Shown here: positions 8,251 to 16,076 of the stretch, piece after piece
Numbering within the stretch: position 1 is the first letter of the stretch
Layout: every line of letters starts with the position of its first letter
Origin: Herpetosiphon sp042688385
Lineage (GTDB): Bacteria; Chloroflexota; Chloroflexia; Chloroflexales; Herpetosiphonaceae
Direction: 5' to 3'
Assembly: GCF_042688385.1 (NCBI RefSeq)
Contig: NZ_JBHUPY010000013.1
Coordinates: 186,001-250,000 of the forward strand
Length of the DNA stretch: 64,000 nt
Notes under the pieces: model-generated
Databases searched by the model: none
What the model was told of the DNA's origin: nothing
Seen by the model: the letters and a program-made list of their open reading frames with translations, nothing else
Made by a program: the position numbers and the translations under genes

Positions 8251-9174
8251 ATGAGTGTGTATGAAGGGAGCCGTCATCATCAGCCAGTTGCCCAAACAAT
8301 TGTGGCGATTCACGAATTGATTCGGGCAATTTTGCTGCCACGTGATTTGGCTGATGTATGTCGCACCATTTTTCAGCAATTGCATAACGTCTTGCAATTC
8401 GATGCTGGCTTTATCGAGCACTATCAGCCCAAAACCGATACCATGCAAACAATCTACTCGATTGATGGGGACATTGAGAAAACCGAGCCGTATACCTGGG
8501 ATTATCGGCGCTCCAAAGTGGTGGCTTGGATTATTGCCAACCGCCAATTGATCCGTTTTGATGATTTGCATGAAGATTTGAGCAAACGATTTAGCGTCGA
8601 AAATACCCGCAGCTTTGGCCAAGCAGAAAAACGCTCGCGGGCTTGGATGAGCGTGCCCTTGCTGATTGGCGATGCTTTTATTGGGGTTTTGAATATTCAA
8701 AGTTACCAAGCGGCCTTGTATGGCGAGTTTGAAGAAGCCTTGTTGACCACGGTTGCTAGCTCGGTGGCCTTGGCCCTCGATAACGCCCAAGTTCTGGCTG
8801 AGCTAGAGCTTGAAGTCAGCGAGCTTGATATTCCGCGCATTCCGCTTTCCGATGATGTGTTGATCGTGCCATTAATTGGCGTGCTTGATCTCTTACGTTG
8901 GGAACAGCTGACCCAGACAATTCTTGAAACCTTGCGTGAGCGTGGTTGTGAGCATGTGTTGCTTGATGGCAGCGGCCTGCTGACCTTCGATCCCGATGCA
9001 ATTCAAGCGATTAGCACGATTGTCAAAGCAATTGAACTGATCGGGGCCAAAAGTATGCTAATTGGCTTGCGCCCAAGTTTGATCGAAGGCCTGATTCGGG
9101 CTGGGATTCATCTCAAGAATATTCGCACCGCCCGCGATTTGCCCATGGGCTTGGCGATGTTGGGCATTCGCTAA
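8251..9174 (+). CDS. GAF-STAS signalling protein 2
   Basis: This 307-residue paralogue of the preceding gene has the same order: GAF (about 15-180, ending SWMSVPLLIGDAFIGVLNIQ-type core) then STAS (about 195-307, VLIVPLIGVLDLLRWEQ, then HVLLDGSGLLTFDPDA). The STAS loop again reads FDP where Thr or Ser would be expected. ATG 8251 has GTGAGG 5 bases upstream and is preferred to TTG 8236, which overlaps the previous stop. Its stop codon abuts the stop of the convergent membrane-protein array inside a 12-base palindrome (9169-9180). Confidence 0.83.
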   Translation: MSVYEGSRHHQPVAQTIVAIHELIRAILLPRDLADVCRTIFQQLHNVLQFDAGFIEHYQPKTDTMQTIYSIDGDIEKTEPYTWDYRRSKVVAWIIANRQLIRFDDLHEDLSKRFSVENTRSFGQAEKRSRAWMSVPLLIGDAFIGVLNIQSYQAALYGEFEEALLTTVASSVALALDNAQVLAELELEVSELDIPRIPLSDDVLIVPLIGVLDLLRWEQLTQTILETLRERGCEHVLLDGSGLLTFDPDAIQAISTIVKAIELIGAKSMLIGLRPSLIEGLIRAGIHLKNIRTARDLPMGLAMLGIR

Positions 9175-9180
9175 TTAGCG
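9169..9180. other. Palindrome holding two convergent stop codons
   Basis: CGCTAATTAGCG is a perfect 12-base palindrome. TAA of the plus-strand GAF-STAS gene (9172-9174) and TAA of the minus-strand array (9177-9175) lie back to back in it. There is no other non-coding DNA between the two transcription units. Confidence 0.7.
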
Positions 9181-9846
9181 AAGGTTATTGATAAGTATGC
9201 CCATTCCAAGCCCGACAATGAGCGTACCCAAGCCAGTCCAAGTTGCGATTGCGATTAGTGGCCAGTGCCACGCATGAATGAGGATGGTGCGTAGTTGCCT
9301 CCATTGAAAGTAACTAATGCCAGTTGAAATTATCAGGAACATGGTAAAAACGATCCATAGATAATTTATCGATGGAGGTGGGTCTGAGCGTTGCATAATC
9401 GATATGATAATCACGGATACTACCAAAAATGCTGCGCCAAGCCCACTTACTGCACTCTCTGCAACCCATGATTTAACCGCTACTTGCTGATACAAGGCAG
9501 CCCGTTGAATGATACTGGCAACGCCGATGCTCAGAAAGAGCGGGAAACCGAGCAATATCGCAATCGCTTGCACTCCTGCCACATTAAACGAGAGCTTCTC
9601 GACAAATTGCTGTAATCCGTTGCGTACTGTATGTGAAATAAGCGCCATTACAAACGTGCCTAAGAGCATACTCACGCAACCTATGCTAAACGCTAAAACG
9701 TTGTATCCAACCCAACGTCGCCACCGCTGCGGCGCATTGATCTTGCTGACAATGCTTGCTGGCACGCTATAGCCAATTGTTGGGCTGCTGCCTGCTGATG
9801 CTGGCAATTGGCGATGCTGAACTGATGCTTGTAGTTGTTCAGGCAT
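9175..9846 (-). CDS. Paralogous membrane protein A (last gene of array)
   Basis: Family not recognised. The 223 residues begin with a polar tail of about 50 residues containing GYSVPAS. The family pattern follows: RWRRWVGYNVLAF opening helix 1, a Gln at the end of helix 2 (IIQRAAL), W-x3-ESA before helix 3, Q-x-R after helix 4 and ATWTGLGTLIVGLGMG in the last helix. About five membrane helices are predicted. GGGAG lies 6 bases before ATG 9846. It is the promoter-distal member of an eight-gene minus-strand run and its stop abuts the convergent GAF-STAS gene. Confidence 0.7.
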   Translation of the reverse strand: MPEQLQASVQHRQLPASAGSSPTIGYSVPASIVSKINAPQRWRRWVGYNVLAFSIGCVSMLLGTFVMALISHTVRNGLQQFVEKLSFNVAGVQAIAILLGFPLFLSIGVASIIQRAALYQQVAVKSWVAESAVSGLGAAFLVVSVIIISIMQRSDPPPSINYLWIVFTMFLIISTGISYFQWRQLRTILIHAWHWPLIAIATWTGLGTLIVGLGMGILINNLR

Positions 9847-9862
9847 GTGCTGCTCCCTGCAG

Positions 9863-10174
9863 CTAGCCTTCGAATAATGTTCTTAGGATGCCGATTAAAA
9901 TACAGAGGATCGGCACGATGATACAACTGGCCATAATTGCTAAAATGAAATAGCCAATCCCACAGCCCCAGCGTTTAATTTGCCGGCCTCGGGCATTAGG
10001 GATTGCTGGCACAAAATAACCGAGTTGCGGATAGTTGTTGGGATTTGGGCGTTGATGATAGGGATATGGATGGCGACCATATTCATAGGGGTCGCTGATT
10101 GTGATGATTGGTTCTTGGCTATCGATGTTGATAATTGGTTGCGCTGGCTCAATTGGGCTTGGTTCTTCGCTCAT
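9863..10174 (-). CDS. Small single-helix relative within membrane-protein array
   Basis: This 103-residue protein has a proline-rich polar N-terminal half (YEYGRHPYPYHQRPNPN), then GYFVPAIPNARGRQIKRW, and a single hydrophobic segment from about residue 72 to 98. The aromatic-x-VP motif followed by basic residues and Trp matches the start of its larger neighbours, but helices 2 to 5 are missing. It has a clear AGGGGA Shine-Dalgarno and 16-base gaps on both sides. It may be a regulatory or degenerate member of the family. Function unknown. Confidence 0.65.
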   Translation of the reverse strand: MSEEPSPIEPAQPIINIDSQEPIITISDPYEYGRHPYPYHQRPNPNNYPQLGYFVPAIPNARGRQIKRWGCGIGYFILAIMASCIIVPILCILIGILRTLFEG

Positions 10175-10190
10175 CTGATTCCCCTTTTGG

Positions 10191-10811
10191 CTATTTCCCG
10201 CTGATAGCTTTTAGCGCATAAATAATGCCACCCCCAAGCACCAGTGTGCCGATGCCTGTCCAGATGCCGATGCTTATGAGTATCCACAACCATGCGCGAT
10301 TGGTTGTTTTGCGCAGTTCAAGCCATTGCACCCAACTAATAATGCTAGAGATAAGCGCAAAGCTCTGAAATACAAAGAATGTATAGTCGCCAAGCGAGGG
10401 AAATGTGATTGGCAGTTTATAATAAATCCAAGCAAGCACGCCAACTGTGCCAACGGTTGCGCTGTTGGTGAGCCACGTTGATCGATTAATGCCATCGCCA
10501 ACGACCGACCATTGCAGCAAACTTGCAGCATAGATGCTTACGAATGCAGGCACTCCGACCACAAAAATGAGGCTAAAACCCTCGGATATTGGTGCTTGGG
10601 TGGGCGATGCACTGCTGTCGAAAGCGCCAAAAATGAAAATACAGCCAACCACCAATATGGCAAAGATTAAGCAGCTCAGCCCAAACGCGAAACAATGAAT
10701 CGCAATCCATCCATCCACGTTATTCGAATCATCCTGCGCTGCTAGCTGAACCGATGGCACGTGATATGTCGGTGTGGTTTGATTAAGTGGCGATTGCGTT
10801 TCTTCGCTCAT
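10191..10811 (-). CDS. Paralogous membrane protein B
   Basis: The 206-residue product belongs to the array family: a polar N-terminal tail ending TYHVPSVQ, five probable membrane helices, LLQWSVV at the end of helix 2, W-x3-NSATVGT before helix 3, WVQWLELRKT after helix 4 and IWTGIGTLVLGGGI at the end. Its first 20 residues are nearly the same as those of gene C, pointing to a recent duplication. AAGGAG precedes ATG 10811, and the gap to gene C is 15 bases. No enzymatic motif is visible. Confidence 0.7.
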   Translation of the reverse strand: MSEETQSPLNQTTPTYHVPSVQLAAQDDSNNVDGWIAIHCFAFGLSCLIFAILVVGCIFIFGAFDSSASPTQAPISEGFSLIFVVGVPAFVSIYAASLLQWSVVGDGINRSTWLTNSATVGTVGVLAWIYYKLPITFPSLGDYTFFVFQSFALISSIISWVQWLELRKTTNRAWLWILISIGIWTGIGTLVLGGGIIYALKAISGK

Positions 10812-10826
10812 CGGTTACTCCTTCGG

Positions 10827-11450
10827 CTAGTGGCGCATTAAATTGCGGAGCCAAAAGCCCAAGCCAGCCCCCCAAATCAAGCTGCCTAGAGTTGTCCAGC
10901 TAAGCGTGGTGATTAATGCCCATTGCCAAGCATTATCAACCAACTGGCGGATTCCGCGCCATTGAAGCCAACTAATTGCGCTTGAAGTACACCCAAAAAT
11001 AAAGAAAATAGCCCAGATATAGCCGGCGAGGGTTGTTTGCTCGTGCTTGGTCAGAATGAAATACGTAATCCCAACAAAGCTCAATGTTCCCAGCGTTGCA
11101 CTATTCAGGGTCCAAAATAGCCGCTTGAAACGATGATTAATAGCCAGACTTTGCAGCAAACTGGCAATCAAGATCGTGATAAACACAGGAATTATGAGGA
11201 TGACCCATAGGTTGGGTTGTAGTGCGCGCTGGCCGTTGATCAGTGGCAGTTGCACATTGGTCGATCCAATACTGAAGATGAGCGCAAGGTTGAGCGCCGG
11301 ATAGATGATGCTGCTGATGAAAAATGCTAAGCAATTTATGCCCAGCCAAGCGAGCCAGTGGCGTGGTTGCTTATGGGCTGCACGCTGGGCCGATGGCACG
11401 TGATAGGTCGGTGTTGTTTGGTTAAGTGGCACTTGCGGTTCTTCACTCAT
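10827..11450 (-). CDS. Paralogous membrane protein C
   Basis: The 207-residue family member has the TYHVPSAQ motif in its polar N-terminal tail, then WLAWLGINCLAF in helix 1, LLQSLA after helix 2, W-x3-NSATLGT, WLQWRGIRQ and LSWTTLGSLIWGAGLG. The N-terminal 20 residues are almost identical to gene B while the membrane part has diverged. AAGGAG lies 8 bases before ATG 11450. The gap to gene D is 12 bases, so the two are very likely co-transcribed. Confidence 0.7.
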   Translation of the reverse strand: MSEEPQVPLNQTTPTYHVPSAQRAAHKQPRHWLAWLGINCLAFFISSIIYPALNLALIFSIGSTNVQLPLINGQRALQPNLWVILIIPVFITILIASLLQSLAINHRFKRLFWTLNSATLGTLSFVGITYFILTKHEQTTLAGYIWAIFFIFGCTSSAISWLQWRGIRQLVDNAWQWALITTLSWTTLGSLIWGAGLGFWLRNLMRH

Positions 11451-11462
11451 TTGCTCAACTCC

Positions 11463-12089
11463 TTACCAATCACTCAATGGCGCTAACAATTGCCCAATCC
11501 CAAAGCCAATCACGAGGGTTCCTAAAATAGTCCATGTCAGCGTCGTCACGACGATCCATTGCCATGCTTGATCAATGGTCTTACGCAGTTCAAGCCATTG
11601 CACTACGCTAATTAGGCAGGAAGTAAATCCAAAAGCCAGCAAAATAAACAACGCACTATTAATTGGAAATAGAAACAGGGCCAGTGTGCTAGCGATCAAG
11701 GCGCTTGTGCCAACGGTTGCGCTTTTGATGCTCCAGCTTGGCCACTTGATTCCCCGAGTGACGACCCATTGCAGCATACTTGCCAGATAAATCGTGATGA
11801 AGATTGGCAGCCCAACGCTGGCTAGCAACATCAGGCCTTGGGCTAGTTGATTTCGAGGTTTGGCTAGATCAATATTCAATCCATCCAATCCAAACAGTAC
11901 AGCGATTGCAAACAGTGGCAAGAGCAGACAACTTACGATAAAGGCAAAACAATTAATCCCAATCCAGCGGTTTCTGCGGCTTGCTTGATTCCGCTCAGGC
12001 AAGCGCGTGCTTGGAACCTGATAGCCTTGGGGCGAATTTGCTCGCGCTGCTTGGTCATCTGAATTGGTCAGCGTGTCTTGCTCCATCAT
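11463..12089 (-). CDS. Paralogous membrane protein D
   Basis: I start this gene at ATG 12089, which overlaps the TGA of gene E in an ATGA arrangement; ATG 12086 directly follows and is an alternative. The 208-residue product carries GYQVPSTR in its tail, RWIGINCFAF at helix 1, MLQWVVT after helix 2, W-x3-KSATVGT, VVQWLELRKT and LTWTILGTLVIGFGIG. The longer reading from 12170 would overlap gene E and adds residues unlike its paralogues. Translational coupling to gene E is likely. Confidence 0.7.
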   Translation of the reverse strand: MMEQDTLTNSDDQAARANSPQGYQVPSTRLPERNQASRRNRWIGINCFAFIVSCLLLPLFAIAVLFGLDGLNIDLAKPRNQLAQGLMLLASVGLPIFITIYLASMLQWVVTRGIKWPSWSIKSATVGTSALIASTLALFLFPINSALFILLAFGFTSCLISVVQWLELRKTIDQAWQWIVVTTLTWTILGTLVIGFGIGQLLAPLSDW

Positions 12090-12712
12090 AGTAGCAACAC
12101 CAAGGCAAGGAGCAGGCTGCCAAGTAGGAAGCTCATGCTGCTCCAGGTTAAACCGCTGATCCAAACCCAATCGCGCGGATATTCGACAACAGCTTGAATT
12201 TCAAGCCCTTGAATTAATGCTGTACCAAACGAGGTTATGCTAAAAACGATCAATAAGAAAATAATCAGCGTGAAACCGTAATGCTGGTTGAGGCTTTGGA
12301 GGCTAAACTGGGCCAAAAAGATACTTGTTGGTAGCAGCAGCCCAGCTGTCAAGGCCGATTTGACGACCCAAGGCCTGCGTGGGATCGCAGTACCAAAGGC
12401 TGTATGTTGAATCATGGCGACGGGAATAGCAGTTAATGTTGCCATGATTCCCAAACCGAGCATAAAAAATAAGTTATTGTCGCTGTCTAGCTGGTCAAAT
12501 ATCAACGGATGCATGTTTTGGATGAAAGCAGCAATGATCACAATAATTGGAAAGAGTATGATTGCGCCAAAGCAAGCTACGCCATTAACTGCGACCCAGC
12601 GTTTCCAACGATTTGGCTGATTGAGGTTGGTTAGCGGCGCAGTTGGCACACGATACCCTTGGGCCGAATCGGTATGTGCTAGCTGCTGAGGATTCATCGA
12701 TGGTTCGAGCAT
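12086..12712 (-). CDS. Paralogous membrane protein E
   Basis: This 208-residue member has GYRVPTAP in the tail, RWKRWVAVNGVA at helix 1, MIQHTAF after helix 2, W-x3-KSALTAG, LIQGLEIQA after helix 4 and GLTWSSMSFLLGSLLL at the C-terminus. GAGAGG lies 5 bases before ATG 12712; ATG 12697 is a possible alternative. A 112-base gap with an 11-bp hairpin separates it from gene F, and its stop overlaps the start of gene D. Confidence 0.7.
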   Translation of the reverse strand: MLEPSMNPQQLAHTDSAQGYRVPTAPLTNLNQPNRWKRWVAVNGVACFGAIILFPIIVIIAAFIQNMHPLIFDQLDSDNNLFFMLGLGIMATLTAIPVAMIQHTAFGTAIPRRPWVVKSALTAGLLLPTSIFLAQFSLQSLNQHYGFTLIIFLLIVFSITSFGTALIQGLEIQAVVEYPRDWVWISGLTWSSMSFLLGSLLLALVLLL

Positions 12713-12758
12713 AAAAACCTCTCTTCTCTCCTTATAGGTTTACTGATTAATCCGGTGC

Positions 12759-12795
12759 GCTGGGTTTCCGCTCTCTGTAGCCGAGGAAACCCAGC
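12759..12795. other. Inverted repeat between array genes F and E
   Basis: GCTGGGTTTCC (12759-12769) and GGAAACCCAGC (12785-12795) form an 11-bp perfect stem with a 15-base loop. There is no T-run on either side, so it is more likely an RNA-processing or attenuating hairpin than a full terminator. Confidence 0.55.
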
Positions 12796-12824
12796 AGCGA
12801 TCGCGTTCGAGATTTGGCGGCTGG

Positions 12825-13757
12825 TTAGATTTCGCCTGCAAGTGCCATCGCAAAGAAGCCAACCATGCCACCAACCACTAACCCACCAAGGATTGTCCAT
12901 GTTAGCCCAGTCGTGATCAGCCATTGCATTGGCCGATTGGCAACCTCTTGGACTTCAAAATATTGCACAAAGGCGGTACCAAACGCGGTCACAGCAAAAA
13001 TAAAGGTTACCATGAGCATATAAATCAAAAAATTGCCTTCGCTAATTGGCAATATCTGAAGTAGCTCTACACTGAGAAAGGTGCTGAGCGGCAGTAAAAT
13101 GCCAACCGCGAGCGCTGTTTTGCCAACCCATGGCCACAACGAAACTTTACTATGCAAAGCCCCACGTTGAATTAAGGCCACAACTGCGGCAGTAATCGCG
13201 CCCGATAAACCATAAAGCACGTAGCCAATCAAACCTCTATTGTCTAAATCATTAAAGTTTTGAAAATTTGGATTTGAATCGATGTAATCGGCGGCAATGA
13301 TCATAACTAGGATAACAAAAAGGCTCACAAAGATCATCGATGAGATAAAAAAGCCGAGCATGTTCATGCCAACCCAGCGCGTCCCGCGGTCGGGTGCATT
13401 AATATCTGCAATAAATTGTGGTGGCCCCATATATCCAGGATTGCCGTAGACGACTGGCTGTTGATAGCCATAGGGCGCTTGCGGCTGGCCATAACCTTGT
13501 TGTTGATAGCCCTGTGGTTGGCCATAGGGCGCTTGCGGTTGGCCATAGTTTTGTTGGCCATACGGCGCTTGTTGTTGATAGCCCTGTGGTTGGTAGCCTT
13601 GTTGCTGACCATAACCATAAGGTGCTGGATTCGCTGGCAATTCTTGGCTTGACCCATCAAAGGCCCGCGTTACTTGGGGCTGAAGGGCTTGAGTTGGAAT
13701 TGGTTGGTCTAGGTTGGCTGGATGTATCGGTGTGGTTGGGGGAATCCGATCTGACAT
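12825..13757 (-). CDS. Paralogous membrane protein F with Q/G/Y/P-rich repeat domain
   Basis: The 310-residue protein joins a low-complexity N-terminal region (about residues 48-105, repeats of GYQQQ, YGQPQ and APYG) to the family membrane core: RGTRWVGMNMLGF, LIQRGAL, W-x3-GKTALAVG, FVQYFEVQE and LTWTILGGLVVGG. The added region is disordered-like and resembles prion-like or SPFH/annexin-type tails. ATG 13757 is chosen, because AGGAG lies 8 to 9 bases upstream. GTG 13763 would sit too close to the ribosome-binding site. It is separated by gaps of 94 and 112 bases from its neighbours, so it may have its own promoter. Confidence 0.72.
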   Translation of the reverse strand: MSDRIPPTTPIHPANLDQPIPTQALQPQVTRAFDGSSQELPANPAPYGYGQQQGYQPQGYQQQAPYGQQNYGQPQAPYGQPQGYQQQGYGQPQAPYGYQQPVVYGNPGYMGPPQFIADINAPDRGTRWVGMNMLGFFISSMIFVSLFVILVMIIAADYIDSNPNFQNFNDLDNRGLIGYVLYGLSGAITAAVVALIQRGALHSKVSLWPWVGKTALAVGILLPLSTFLSVELLQILPISEGNFLIYMLMVTFIFAVTAFGTAFVQYFEVQEVANRPMQWLITTGLTWTILGGLVVGGMVGFFAMALAGEI

Positions 13758-13851
13758 AAACACATCTCCTGAAAATCAATCAGCGCGTTGCGCAGGCTTG
13801 AATTTGGAATAAAAGGCCTAGGAATTGTAGCACTAATGCAATGACGCATGC

Positions 13852-14493
13852 CTACGAGGTTAGATAGATGCTGCCACCGAGTATGCATGCAATGCCTGTC
13901 CAGGTTAACACTGTGATTTTTACCCAATCATTAGGTCGGTGGGCGATTTTTTTAACTTCGGACAGTTGGGCCATTGCGGTTGCCAATGCAATCAGCCCAA
14001 TGCAGGCAATGAAATATAGCATGCTGATTAAACTGGTGTTTTTTTGAAATAATGATTGTGGTTGAAGCATAAAGATAAAGATCGCTAAGCTTGCCCAACT
14101 CATGAGGGTTACAATTAAACCAGTTTTTAATAGCCATGGCCAGAATGAAACACGTTTGTCCAATCCATCGCGTTGGGCGATAGCGCAGACCATTGCACTC
14201 AAGCCAATGATTGCCCCTGGTATCCCAATTGAAAGCATTGGATTCAGCTTTGGTTTATTGATCCAATCAAGGTTAACGGGCTCATACATGGCGACCATGA
14301 GTATGCAAATCACGAAGCCATAGAACACTGCAAAAGCGACCATGAAGGCCAGTACGTTATAGCCAAACCAGCGCCACCAGCGTGTGGGCTGCTTCACGTT
14401 TTGGCTTGGAACCTGATACTTTAGCGTTTGATTATCCAGCTGTTGGTGGATCTTTGCAGCATTTAATTGGGTGTTTTCTGACTGATCTGCCAT
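13852..14493 (-). CDS. Paralogous membrane protein G (first gene of array)
   Basis: The 213-residue product has KYQVPSQN in its polar tail, RWWRWFGYNVLAF opening helix 1, IAQRDGL after helix 2, W-x3-KTG before helix 3, MAQLSEVKK after helix 4 and VLTWTGIACILGG in the last helix. ATG 14493 has GAGGAGAG four bases upstream. It is the promoter-proximal gene of the minus-strand array. The VanW gene upstream is separated by a hairpin. No known family was recognised. Confidence 0.7.
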   Translation of the reverse strand: MADQSENTQLNAAKIHQQLDNQTLKYQVPSQNVKQPTRWWRWFGYNVLAFMVAFAVFYGFVICILMVAMYEPVNLDWINKPKLNPMLSIGIPGAIIGLSAMVCAIAQRDGLDKRVSFWPWLLKTGLIVTLMSWASLAIFIFMLQPQSLFQKNTSLISMLYFIACIGLIALATAMAQLSEVKKIAHRPNDWVKITVLTWTGIACILGGSIYLTS

Positions 14494-14513
14494 CGTTCTC
14501 TCCTCTGCATATG

Positions 14514-14542
14514 CCAACGAGCGCCCTCAGGACGCTCGTTGG
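14514..14542. terminator. Hairpin between vanW-like gene and array
   Basis: CCAACGAGCG (14514-14523) pairs perfectly with CGCTCGTTGG (14533-14542), with a 9-base loop. TTTGTTTG follows on the plus side only. On the minus strand it would end the VanW transcript, but without a T-run, so termination efficiency is uncertain. Confidence 0.45.
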
Positions 14543-14567
14543 TTTGTTTGCTTAACGTGGATTATGC

Positions 14568-16010
14568 CTATGGATAGCGGGGTGGTGCAATTGTCACGCC
14601 TGCTGGTGGCTTGACTCCCGGCCCATACAAATAGAAATCTTCCCACGGGTAGTAGCGGGTAAAGAAGCGTTCGCGGTTGGTTGCGCCATTGGCATTGGTC
14701 ACCACGCGATACATCGTCACATCCATGCCTGCCCGACCATGGACAAGTTGCTCAACTGCTCCACGGCGCATGGTTTTGTCGTATTGCCAAACCGGTTTGC
14801 CTGGTTGTTGCTCGTTGGAGTAGGTTGGGCCTTCCATGCTGGCGCGCCGGCCATCGCCGTAGCCCCACAACGTGAAGGTTACCCGCCCTGCGCTGGTATC
14901 GGTATCCGTCCACATGAAAATATCGGTGCCTAAATCGTTCTTCCAGCGGAAATCAACCTCTGGCACGAATACGGTTGCATCGAAGCCCAAAATATTTTCG
15001 TAGTAGTAGACGATGTAGCTATGGCCATAGCGCTCGACAATTGGCAAGCCGCTGTTGAAGACCGCCCGATACATGGTGGTTGAGACTTGACATAAACCGC
15101 CACCAACCACTTTTTCGAGCTTTCCATTGACAATAGCGTAGCCATCGGTAAAGCCAGCTTCTTCAGAAACATCGCCAACATTTTGGTTGAACGAGAATAC
15201 TTGGCCAGCTTTGACCGTAATGCCTTTGAAGCGATCAGCCGAGCGTTTGATGTTATTAATCCGTTCGGCGTTCGAGCCGCGATAGTAGGTCGTTGCCCCG
15301 CCAAGTTTTTGCACTTCGCGGGCTGGCTTCAGCAAATTTTGATCAATGCCCATGCGGGTGATGTATTGCTTGCCCAACAACCCTTGTTGAATTTCCCACT
15401 TGGTGCCAGCGTGCTCTGGATGCCATTCCATGCGGGCACGTTCAAAATATTGCACCGTATAGGTTTGGCCATCTTCGGCGTTAACTTCGGAAAACTCTTC
15501 GCTAATTGGGTAGCCAAAGGTGTACAAGCCACCATGGTTGGTCCAGTAATCGCGGAAGCCGCCGCCTAATGAGTGCCCCGACTCAGGATAGAACGTTGCG
15601 CCTTCGTAGCTTGGGCCGGTGCGCCACACAAATGGCTCTTCAGCTTCGCGACCTTCGGCGGCAACCGCGCCTAAACGGGTGGCCAAAATATAATAATCGG
15701 TATCCTTATTTTCAGGGTGTATTTCCAAGCGGGCGCGCTCGAAATATTGCACCTGAAACCCATTCTCCCAAATCACTTCGGTTAATGGCAAGCCAAACAC
15801 TTCAAGATCGCCTTGGCGCTCGTAGAAGCGTTTTACATCAAACGAGATGTTGTGGCCAGTTGCCGGAAAATAGCGATATGGCTCCCATGCGGTTGTTTGT
15901 TGGGCCTGCACGGCAGCGCTAACTGGAGCTGTTGGTACTGCTGGGGCAAGCCCAAACAGTGCCAATCCCAAGACCAGTGACGGTACAATCCGCCAACGTT
16001 GACCTGGCAT
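14568..16010 (-). CDS. Secreted VanW family protein with two YFERAR repeats
   Basis: The 480-residue protein starts with a signal peptide (RWRIVP, then hydrophobic 11-34). Two extracellular repeats follow (about 47-110 and 140-215), each with a GLP/GYP loop and a QYFERAR-x-E-x-HPE motif, common in Chloroflexota exoproteins. The VanW domain (about 240-385) shows the AGQVFSFNQNVGD, GGGLCQVSTTMYRA and HS signatures. VanW-like proteins are cell-surface proteins; the first was found in vancomycin-resistance clusters, but its biochemical role is unsettled. It stands alone between an Lrp regulator and the membrane-protein array, both on the minus strand. Confidence 0.88.
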   Translation of the reverse strand: MPGQRWRIVPSLVLGLALFGLAPAVPTAPVSAAVQAQQTTAWEPYRYFPATGHNISFDVKRFYERQGDLEVFGLPLTEVIWENGFQVQYFERARLEIHPENKDTDYYILATRLGAVAAEGREAEEPFVWRTGPSYEGATFYPESGHSLGGGFRDYWTNHGGLYTFGYPISEEFSEVNAEDGQTYTVQYFERARMEWHPEHAGTKWEIQQGLLGKQYITRMGIDQNLLKPAREVQKLGGATTYYRGSNAERINNIKRSADRFKGITVKAGQVFSFNQNVGDVSEEAGFTDGYAIVNGKLEKVVGGGLCQVSTTMYRAVFNSGLPIVERYGHSYIVYYYENILGFDATVFVPEVDFRWKNDLGTDIFMWTDTDTSAGRVTFTLWGYGDGRRASMEGPTYSNEQQPGKPVWQYDKTMRRGAVEQLVHGRAGMDVTMYRVVTNANGATNRERFFTRYYPWEDFYLYGPGVKPPAGVTIAPPRYP

Positions 16011-16076
16011 AGTTCTATTCTCCCAATTGCTTAGTAATTCAGTATTAGGCCATTGTACGCGTCAGTTAAGCTTGCG

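Noticed and set aside
12086..12170. Frameshift or fusion between array genes E and D because their reading frames overlap
   Set aside because: The overlap is a normal ATGA stop/start junction. Starting gene D at 12089 gives a protein aligned with its paralogues.
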